Positions 1-9,900 of a stretch of DNA of 64,000 nt are shown here, one piece after another. Numbering within the stretch: the stretch's first letter is position 1; each line of letters opens with the position of its first letter. The stretch is from Corbicula japonica (Eukaryota; Mollusca; Bivalvia; Venerida; Cyrenidae), in assembly GCA_038501625.1 (NCBI GenBank), contig JAZAYU010000882.1, positions 62,001 to 126,000 of the forward strand. Reading direction: 5' to 3'. The notes under the pieces were generated by a model. That model made no database searches, was not told the DNA's origin, and was given only the letters and a program-made list of their open reading frames with translations. A program made the translations under genes and the position numbers.

Positions 1-3
1 TTG

Positions 4-231
4 TAACCCTTTACTCTATGGGATATGGCTGTTATCCATGGGCAAACAGTGTAGACCCAGATCCGCTGGCACATCTGTGCAATGTGATCAGGATCTACAT
101 TGTTTGCTTTTTGATTCATTATGTTATTTGAATTGAACAGTGTACATCCAGATAAGACCACAGGGATGTACCAGCTGATCTGGATCTATACTGGCTGCAC
201 ACATGACAAAATCTGCATATATAAAGGGTCA
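4..231. repeat. Dispersed hairpin (foldback) repeat, copy 1
   Basis: The copy begins TAACCCTTTAC and ends ATAAAGGGT, a short inverted end pair. Inside are two imperfect palindromes built on GTAGACCCAGATC...GATCAGGATCTACA and its partner near 138-210. The same layout recurs at least seven more times in the next 8 kb. It lies inside the incomplete last CPQ intron. The family resembles foldback MITEs common in bivalve genomes; that assignment is inference. Confidence 0.7.
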
Positions 232-781
232 CTGTAACCAAAGATATTACTCAGTATTACCTGCACTGGTAATGAAAACTTATAAAACTTCTCTGAACAC
301 CTTAATTTATATAAAAAATACTTCATAACTTTTATTGGTTTTATCACATGAGAGATCAATGTACGAGGTACAGTCAGAAAGTTCCCGGACTGGTCCTTTT
401 AAACAAATTATTGACGTCGGATCCTCATAAAATTTAGCATGCATATATTTCTATTTAAATCTAATATCAACAGCTATGAAAACGTAGGTTTGAACAAGTA
501 TTTGAATTTATTTTTTCACATTTAGCATGTCCACAACCATAATATGGAGCACTTCAGAATTTGCCTTATTTTGCAATGAGATGACTACATTCTTTTTGAA
601 GTTTCTCAAAATAACAGCACCAAGACGTCTTTATTTTTCCGCACGACATCAACGGAACGTTACTAGCAAACAATTACAAAATTTTAGCGTGATCGGCTGA
701 AGTATCGCCATTTTGTGAAGTATAATTTCCACCGTGTAAAAATTCTGAAGCAAAAAAAAGACAACGTTAATTGCACGTACG

Positions 782-1172
782 GAGCAGTGGACAGTAATTA
801 AATTCTCTGCGATGTCTTGTATGACCCCGACTGATACTTGGAAATTCATGAAACAAAAGGATGGTGTTATTAATTGTTCCAGGACTCTTTTGTTTGAGTG
901 GCACAAATTTCCGAAAAGGTAGGGCGGATATTGAGGATAATGTGCGAAGCGGAAGGCCAGGAAATGATGCGCGCTTAGTCAAAAAGATTAAGGACGTCCT
1001 AGCAACTGATCGGCGCAATTCTCTAGATGATATTGCTTACACTGTCGGGCTGTGTCATGGAACTGTTCATAAAATAGTGACCCAGGACTTGAACATAAAT
1101 AAGGTATGTGCGCGCTGGGTTCCTCGTCTGCTGACAGATGAAATGAAAACAACCCTTGCAAACGTCATATGA
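782..1172 (+). pseudogene. Mariner transposase, N-terminal helix-turn-helix remnant
   Basis: Two overlapping frames carry recognisable mariner sequence. The first (782-919) has EQWTVIKFSAM, SRTLLFEWHKF and then a stop. The second (from about 905) continues KGRADIEDNVRSGRPG, SLDDIAYTVGLCHGTVHKI and KVCARWVPRLLTDEMK, and stops at 1172. These are the paired helix-turn-helix DNA-binding region and the WVPRLLT linker. One frameshift lies near 903-917. The whole catalytic DDD domain is missing, so this copy cannot be autonomous. Confidence 0.88.
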
Positions 1173-1295
1173 ACGTCATGACGTCCCAGAAGTGCTCCAT
1201 ACATGACATAGTGGGCTATTCTAATGGATCAGAAAACATGTTTATGTTTGTATATTTTACATATATTTATATGTTCTTGCAGTGGAATAGTTATA

Positions 1296-2185
1296 CAGTC
1301 CACACTTGTTGTGTCAAACTCGCTTAAGTCGAAACATCGGTTATCTCGAATTAATTTCTCGGTCCCGTCCAAATTTGTTCTTTTTACATGTAATATTACG
1401 CCGTTTAAGTCGAATTCGACTTAAACAATGTTTTGATAAGTCGAACTAAATTTTAAACCCGCCGGCTCAATTATCCTATGTAAAGACATCGGATAAGTCG
1501 AAGTGTGAAAATCGATGCGGTCGAACAATGCGCCCGGTATCATCAAAGTGATAGCTTGTCAGGTGGGCAAACTGCCATGATTATTCAATAATCAATAATG
1601 ATTGTGTGTTTTGTAAAATGTTCACTCAATTAATGCATTTAGATATGTTTAATGGCAATTAAAGACAAACAGCGATTAATTACCATAATGATGTGACCAT
1701 CGTGCCCTTAAAATATGCGAGCATCCCTTTACGAAAACACATGCAAAAATGACTGATCCAAATGTAGTCAATACTCCTCAACAAAAAAGAGGCACAAAAA
1801 GAACGCTCAAAGAGAAAGATTATGAAACAATGTATACGGCAATCATGGAGGTCGAGCACGAGAACATTGATTATTAATTTATTATTTTTATGATGACGAT
1901 GATACTTAGCCTATGTACATGTACATGTAATAAATAAAATCAATTTCATAATTTGTTTCATTGTTTTGTTTTGATATATACAAACAATGTTTGGTTGAAA
2001 TATTATTCGAATTATGCATTGAGATGTTAATGTATTTGGTATTGGACATACACACGCATATTCAAGATAGAAAGCATATACGGTATACTATACGTTCATT
2101 GGCGTCAATTCGGATGTGTCGAACTTCGGATAACTCGAATTAAAGTCGACGGTCCCGGCGAGTTCGACACAACGAGTGTGGACTG
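1296..2185. mobile_element. Nested pogo/Tigger-like non-autonomous transposon
   Basis: Inverted ends are CAGTCCACACTTGTTGTGTC at the left and the complement of GACACAACGAGTGTGGACTG at the right, flanked by TA on both sides (1294-1295 and 2186-2187). The arms continue imperfectly with repeats of the type TCGAATTA, TCGAACT and GTCGAA. The length is about 890 bp. It lies wholly inside the mariner, so it is the younger insertion. CAGT ends plus a TA duplication fit the pogo/Tigger branch of Tc1/mariner; the family name is inference. Confidence 0.8.
1749..1877 (+). pseudogene. Short basic ORF inside the nested element, possible transposase N-terminus remnant
   Basis: A 42-codon frame MTDPNVVNTPQQKRGTKRTL followed by KEKDYETMYTAIMEVEHE ends at a stop. 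The basic stretch followed by LKEKDYE...IMEVE is reminiscent of the start of a CENP-B/Tigger-type DNA-binding domain (basic patch, then L-x-E-K and a short helix). The similarity is weak and rests on pattern only; the frame may be chance. Confidence 0.25.
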
Positions 2186-2273
2186 TATTTTTATGTCATA
2201 TATTTAATTACTGAATCGTACGGAAAATAAAAAAGATATCATGACAGTCCTGGAACTTTTTGACTGTACCTCG

Positions 2274-2302
2274 TAGATCCAGATCAGTGGGCACATCTGT
2301 GT
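2274..2302. repeat. Truncated hairpin-repeat fragment at the mariner's right flank
   Basis: TAGATCCAGATCAGTGGGC plus ACATCTGTG matches the arm of the dispersed hairpin repeat (compare 5644-5680). It directly abuts the mariner's right TA, which suggests the mariner inserted into this repeat. The corresponding left part before 362 is not clearly recognisable. Confidence 0.5.
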
Positions 2303-2423
2303 TTTATTGTTGGAAAAAAACTGTTAGTTAGAACTGTATGGTTTTCTTGTTCAAAACAAAATAAAGCTTCTTATATCTTCAACCTAGCATTTACTGAAGA
2401 TGAATTTGATTTCAACAAATTAC

Positions 2424-2468
2424 CTTATGCTGGTCATAGTATGCCTGAGCCCCAACACCTCCGAATTC
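2424..2468 (-). CDS. CPQ: CPQ coding exon 9 (last one inside the window)
   Basis: A very short 45 bp exon, 15 codons in phase 0, with acceptor TTTCAG|GAA and donor AAG|GTAATT. It encodes EFGGVGAQAYYDQHK, which follows LWTAE of exon 8 to give the TAE-E-x-GG-VGA-x-x-YY pattern of CPQ. No later exon could be found to the left, so the next one is presumed to lie outside the window. Confidence 0.88.
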
Positions 2469-5400
2469 CTGAAATAGAAAGCATTCTTTGTATTCAGATC
2501 TTTATTCCATGGGGAATGGGTGTTATCAGGTATTCATGGGCAAACAGTGCAGATTCTGATCAGACTTCATGGCTGTGCCATCTGTTTAGGATCTACACTC
2601 TTTTGCTTTTTGATTTATCGGGTAATTTCTGACTAAGAAGTGACCTGTGTAGATCCAGATCAAATGGCAAGTATGTTCCAGCTGATCTGGATCTAAACAG
2701 GTCCCACATGTATAAATCATAAAAATCTGTATATATGGAGTAAAAAGTTAAGATAGTTCATAAAATTATGCTCTACTCAAAACAGATGTTTCTTGTAAAC
2801 CTTTAGAGTGACTATATAAGCGTTGATTATATAAAGAGCGCAGGTGCATCAACTCCTAAACTACCTTATGGTAAATCTCAACCTCAGGGACTGTCGCTTC
2901 CATGCATCACCTTTGGAGAATATTGTAGGTCATGTACGTTAAACTGTTCCAGAGATCAGCTGACCTAACAGCAAAGTTTTTCACAACCAATCAGAGGAAC
3001 AATGTCAATCACGAGATCTGACAGCAATAACCTGCAGAGCTTGAAGACAGCAAGAAGATATCTCTATTACCTCTGCAGTCCACAGGACCATTCTAAGTGT
3101 TCGTTTTGGTCTGAGCCCAAGCTGTCTAACCAATGAAAGGGCTTGCCAGGAAATCAAAGCTCCGCCCCCATCATCCATAGCACCTTGACCTACATCCCAG
3201 CTGTCCAGGTGACCACTGAGCAATACTACCTGTAACAGAGTAGTATTTTAACCCCTTCACTGCCTTACCACAATTAATGCTTGGAGTTCCAGTTGCATGC
3301 TATATGCTATACTAGTAGCCTAAGCATTGCTTGGGGTAATTACTTAAGGATTGAATCAATATTTGATAGTTTTCATTTGGGTATGGAAAACAGTTGGGTT
3401 GTTTAAAGTGTGTGAAGCCTGACGGGCTTCACGCGTACTTTAAACAATCGTACTGTTTTTCATTTAGTATAGAAATTATTAGAAGAATTTGTGATATTAC
3501 GGCTTTTTCGAATGGCTGTTGGAACAGCAACATTGACGATAAAGTGAATGACGGCACACTTTTCGCTGAAACGCGTGGCAAAACGTGCGTGCTCGGCGAC
3601 GTCACACGTCAATATATTGTGCAACATCCAATAAATTGTGAATGGTTCTTCTATAGCCACGCCTTTCAAATTATTACGTCGCACTGTTTATTATGATTTG
3701 TTAGATGAATAAGACTTCATCGTAAAGGACGAAGTTGACGTGTAAATATATAATATTACTTAATAGGGGTAAATGGCGATGGTAATATATAAAGAGAGAA
3801 ATAATATAAATAATAATATAATATATATATAGAAATGGCTGTCATTTGTAGGTTTACAATGTGTCCTAATCATTAAACATTATATATATATTTATATATA
3901 CACAACCAGTATCATAAATATTTAACCCTTTCCTCTGTATATAACCCTATGTGCATGTGCAAACTGTCTTTCTGATCAGTTTTACACTTTCTTTCATTTT
4001 TTTTTATTTTTTATGTTATTTCTGACTAAAAAGCAAACAGTGCAGATCCTGATCATATGGCACAGATGTGCCGGCTGATGTGGATCTACACTAGTTGCAC
4101 AAACATAAAAATGCATTAATCTGGATTAACCCCCGTGAACTGACCTGTTCTGGGTAAGTGCTGCCCTTGATTTCTGCCACAGTGTTTCTGGAGATTGTCT
4201 GTGGGAGATTCTGTGCGGACATATTTAGAAATACCTGTATCCTTTCACCTAGATAAAACAATTATAATTATTGTTACAGTACCTTAGTAACAAAATGATT
4301 ATTTCTTTCTTTTCCCAATGTCCACTCAACATATTATCTCACTGCAGTCTTATTCCTGATAAGCAGGCACATGCATGGCATCTGATCTGGATCTACACTG
4401 TTTACTTCTTGATCAGAAATAATCTAGCAAATCTAAAAACAAACAGTATAGATCAGAGATGTGCAGGGCTGATCTGCATCTACACTGATCACTCATGTGG
4501 TATGAGCCAAATCCCATGAAATAAAGGGTTACACATGAAGAAGGATTCTTTATTCTGGTTTTTTATGATGTAACATTTGTAAATAATCATGTGAAAAATA
4601 TAATTTTTCTTGGACTGGTTAAGCTGGGTCACATATAACAATCAGGTTCCAGTTATTCACATAGTACACGTATTAGCGTAGATCCAGATTAGCCAGCATA
4701 TCCTTGCCATCTAATGAAGATGTACATCGATCTCTTTTTGATGCATTTGGTTATTTCTGACCCAGATGTGAACAGTGTAGATCCTGATCAGACGGCACTT
4801 TCTACATTGTTCACACATGCACTAAAACCCTTGTATATGCAGTAAAGGGTAAATGAAATACTTATCTTGAACTTGTTGAAACTTCCTTAATAATGAGTAG
4901 CCAGAGGTAATGTAATGATTCTTAATTTAAAAATTAACTACTTAAGTAAGCATACATATCTGACTTTTTCAGGAATTTTAATAATAACTAGGATTTGTAA
5001 AATTCAAACCACAAGTTTATTTTTCATCTGTTAAAATATCACAGTAGAATTGTTGGTGCCATGTGGTGGCCATTAAAAGTGTCCCCATACATTTAATCAG
5101 TGCTGTTCTTAATTATGGCCTTTGAAGGCAGTTGGGCACCATACATATAGCTGCCTAAGTATTAAGTAGCCCTCAATACAGGGCTAGGCGGCATAAACAG
5201 TAATATGTATTTTCAATAGTGCTCAAGAAGAGAATAAAACGGAGCCTGCAGTGTTTTGATATTTGTCATATTCAGTGCCTTTCAAAGTTTCTTTATCATC
5301 TATAAAAAAGCAATCATATTAAATTTTCTTTTGTTGTTTGCTTTTGGTTTTGACTTAAATGTCATCAAATTCTGAAGAATCAATTAATCAAGATTATAAA

Positions 5401-6869
5401 ACTTGTCTCCATTTCAGCAAATCAGATGCTTGAGATTTGAGACTGGTCACAAATCTCAGTTTTATAATCTTCTAAACAGACCTCTCTGAGCCATTCTCCA
5501 CATCATCTCAGCATCTTCCACTGTTATACATGCTGTCGGGATCTTCTTTACACCATCTTGATAGTCCTACAAAAAATACATTTACTTTAAACCCATAAAT
5601 GATTTAACCCTCAGACACACTTTTATTGCGTGGGCAAACAGTGTATATCCAGATCAGCTGGGCTGGCACATCTGTGATATCTGATCAGGATCTAAACTGT
5701 TCACATTATGATTTGTTAGGTTATCTCTGACCAAAGTGCAGATCCTGATCAGATGGCAGGGATGTGCCAGCTGATCTGGATCTACACTGGTCACACAAAC
5801 ATAAAATTGTGTACTTATGGAATAAAGGGTTAAGCATAGTATTGCAAGATTGAGACATTAAGTCAGATTAATAAATCTGTATCCCACAGTGTGGTTTTCT
5901 GTTTGTTTATTTTTGCAGCCTTCCATGACTTGTTCTATGCCACATCACAACATGTCACACTACATTGTCGTAATTTTCCACATACGGAACTCCAAAATAG
6001 GAGATAGATAGAATTTCCATCACTGTTCTACAACTGTAATGACATTTTTATGCAATTCATAAATTTTATATGCCATTCATAAATTTACTATCATGTTGCT
6101 TTTTTATTTCTACTATTATGTAAACCATGCTGTTTACTAAAATTTTGTTGTTTAGTGTATGTAAATTTGTTTTGAGCAAGGACAGTATATAATAAAAGGA
6201 ACATTATGACCGTATGTTGACAGAATGTAGTCTGAAAACTTGGAAAGGGAGGCAATAAGTACATGTAATTCAGCAAAATCAGGTGCAAATAAAAATAGTA
6301 TTTCTCAGTTTCAAAACAGTGAAAATACCAATTTTATTTTAATGAGAAAACTCTATAAATCTTTTGTATATATTACGTGATACCGTGAAACCCAACTATA
6401 AAGACCACCTATGGGACCGGATAAAAATCGTGCAAAACGGTAAAAGGGAACATTAAAATAGTGGTCTTTTAACTGTGGTGGTCATAATCGTGAGGTGGTT
6501 TTATTGAAGGGTTGTACTGAAATAGATATCATAAATATGAACAAACATTACTTGCATGCCTGTGTGCGGACTATCAATAGACAGAGATGCAACACTACGA
6601 ATCAGCGAAGCTACTGCCCCTAGTTTGGCAGCCCTTGCAGCCCCAAGAGCTCTGTACTCCACTGAGATGCCGTATCCTAGGTAATCATTGTTGTACACTA
6701 CTATTTTTCCTGGTACCTAAAGAGAAAACAAAGTACATCTACTGCGATCAATGGAACTGTGTTATATAAACTCAACAAATTTAATTAAGGGCTGAAAGGA
6801 AAATTTATGTATTCATTACTTGTGTTCATGTTTGAATAAAATTTTTAATCTCTTAAATCAATGTTTAAT

Positions 6870-6909
<40 letters not shown>

Positions 6910-9900
6910 TAATAAAAATAATAATGTTTTGATAAACACATTTTAATATGTCTTGGGTAAAATATTCATCTTCCCTCACCTGGATGAAATTTAAAGGGAG
7001 ATGTGCAGGGTCGAGCAGGAGTACTCGGTAAAATCGTAAACAGATCAATCTATGTAACACTTACGTGTACTTTTCACTAAACTCTACATTTCAAACCCTC
7101 CAGGAGGAAGTTTTCGGTTAATCTTACCATTTTACCGGACCTGAAAACAATCTGCTGAAGTAATCCCTATACAAAAATACATTCTATATTTAGCGATCGT
7201 TCTATATTTAGCTCATCGTTGAGCTTACTATTCGTGGTGGCCTAGGCATTTTGAAACAAATGGCGACATCGATAGTCGGCAAGGTACACCGAATGCGTAT
7301 GTTGGTTGAAGTGATCACATGACAATCCCAAAAACCACCGCGGCTTTACGCGGGAAATACAAAAATAGCTAACCTATGCGCGTCGCATAGGATAGGAAAC
7401 ACCATTTATATATCTTTTTTTATAAAATATTGGTTTGAAATATTTCGGGTGTAAATCAATATTTGAGCTTCAAATAATGATATTCAACTGATTAATAACC
7501 CTCTTCGCAAATCTGTTCCATTCATCAATCCTGCACATCTCCCTTTAACCCTTTAATCCATATTTATATGGGTTTTTATAGCGTGTGTGACTAATAAAGA
7601 TTCAGAATAGCTGGCACATCCATGCCATCTGATCTAGATCTACAGTGGTTGCCTCATGGTCAGGTATAACCTTATTCATATGAGTGTTGATCCTGAATAG
7701 AGGGCACTGAATTGGTGGCTGATCTGGATCTACACTGTTTACCCATGCAATAAAAGCCATCCCTATGGTGTCAAGGAATAAATGAGTTTTACTAAAATAC
7801 AACTTTTCATTAGTGCCCATGAAGAAAGGACATACGGCAGATTGATTGTGCCATGTCTTGAAAAGCTGTTGTCCTGCTGCAGAAAAAGATTGGTGACAGA
7901 TGAAGGTTTTTTTAATCCTTTGCTTCATGGGATATAGGTGTTATCCCAAAGGTGAGCAGTGAAGATCCTGATCAGAGAGCACAGGTGTGCCAGCATATCT
8001 GGATACAGACCAGTTGTTTTCTCATGTGATAAAACTGACATATATGGATAGAAGGTTAAGACATCACAGTATGCAAGACTGTTGTGAGTGGCGAGCAGGG
8101 AGTCATGTATAAACCACTACACATACCTCTGAGGCTCTGGATTGAAGTTCATCAAATGATTTTACTACAATAACATCAGCAGTTATACCAGCTGGCCCTG
8201 TCCCAATACTGTATCCCAGCCCAAGCATGGGGAGGGGGTGCACCCTGGGCAGCAGCATAGTGGCCGACTCCTCCCCTCTGATCCAGTGGGGAATCTGAAA
8301 AACACATACACGTACAATACCACAAAAAGTTCTTCCATCTAAAGCAGTTGAATGGCTTAAAAAAGAGCCTAGTCAGATTAATGAAAAGCTAATGTCAAAT
8401 CTAAATTTTATTTGCAGCCCAGACCTATAGGAGACAATATCATACTTACTTTCATCTAAAGCATGATTCTCAACTCTGTTACATTTTAACACAATTATTT
8501 CCCCTTGTACTCCAAAAATATAACAACATTTGGAACCTTGCCTTCAGTAATATCCAAGTCCAATTTTCTCCAATATGCTTTAGTTTAAGGGAATACAGTC
8601 ATTGTCAAAGGCAGTGGCGTAGCTACTACAAGGCCCTGAAGGCCCAGGTCTACAAGTTGGACAAGAAAATGACATTTTCAAAGGTCCCCCAAATACAATA
8701 AGGAGTGGGGGTGGCTTTTGTTTTGATAATTTTCCTTGAAAATACTTTGGAACATGCATTTTACTATTTGCTATTTTTAATCTCCACTTGTTTCCAGCTT
8801 CTGACGGACTTTGCCCCCAGACCCCATTACCAAGAGACAATCAAACCTTGGAACCACTTGTACGGGCCTATAACTTGAAAAAAACTGAAAAGGGTGCTCT
8901 AAAACAATCTTTCTAGTTTTGTCTTGTATTGACATGACTGAACAAAAGGATTTTATCTTCATTTTATTTGGATTTAAATTACGCTGTTTCGCCCCTCTGA
9001 TAAAAGTCAAACCAGTGAAGTAAAGGGTTAAAAATGCCATGCCATCTAGCCCAAAAAATTCAGAAAAGATATTTGTATGTCAGAAATGGAAGATACTGAC
9101 CTATTTTAGAGTATCAAGCATTCAGAATCATCAGAAATGAGGCATGTTGGGAAAAGGTATCTTCTATCATATTTGTGACATTTAAGTTGTTACTATATTT
9201 GGAAAGCAGTTACTTTTGCCTATACCTTTCTTATTACTAATTTGAGATTTTGTTACACATTTTGACTATTGAAAGTTACTTTTACCACAAAATGTATAAT
9301 AAGTAATGTCGTCTGCTCAACTTTATGACCCAATGTCAACAATTTATGTCAAATGTCTGAAGGTACCTTTTCCCGTGATTCGCCGTCAATAGAATAAACT
9401 ACAAACCACTGCTTCTTCACCGTGTACATTTTCTAAACCATCGGCTTTCAGCTGAGCCAACATATAATCTGAAAATATGAAGAGTACCCTTGTGCAAAAA
9501 GTGTACTGTGGTATCATTTATTTTTTTTTTGGCTTAATTTTGGCCTATTTCGCGCTCGGGCTAGTGCACGAAATTTAAACCTAAGCTAAAATATATCATA
9601 TATTAGTGTTCCAGATATGTATCCAAAACATGCTGATGTCATATAACTTTTCTTATTTTGATGGTACCAGTACTTATATCGTTTTTGCACTATGGTGACG
9701 ACACAGGCTCAGAAAGGGTACTGAACCGTTACATCGACAGCACCTTGCCGCATTATTCCAACTTTCCAAACATACTACAGTAAAAACTCCCTAAACCTGT
9801 GACCTTCGGGACTGAAGAAAAAATCCGGTTTAGAGAGGATTCCGGTTTACAGAGGATTTTACCATTATCGCCTAATTTGACTAGTGATGTACTTATTAGT

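Larger units (their letters stand above)
364..2273 (+). mobile_element. Mariner-like DNA transposon, defective, with nested insertion
   Basis: Terminal inverted repeats are visible: CGAGGTACAGTCAGAAAGTT at the left and the complement of AACTTTTTGACTGTACCTCG at the right, differing at one position over the first 20 bases and continuing imperfectly further in. TA dinucleotides at 362-363 and 2274-2275 are the expected target duplication. The plus strand encodes only the N-terminal part of a mariner transposase (782-1172). The right flank (GATCCAGATCAGTGGGC) looks like part of the hairpin repeat, so the mariner seems to have landed in an older copy. It sits in the last visible CPQ intron, opposite to the gene's direction. 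Confidence 0.88.

Noticed and set aside
767..1018. Minus-strand frames at 649-906 and 767-1018.
   Set aside because: They are antisense shadows of the mariner transposase remnant.
3005..3223. Reading the catalytic exon as a 72-codon gene extending to 3005.
   Set aside because: The frame past 3071 is intronic. The donor at 3069-3070 joins exon 9 at 2468 to give the family's TAEE-x-GGVGA sequence.
9407..9410. Extension of CPQ exon 3 through VCSLFY to a stop.
   Set aside because: A GTTTGT donor directly after GTG gives a gapless join to IPHW of exon 4; reading on meets a stop at once.
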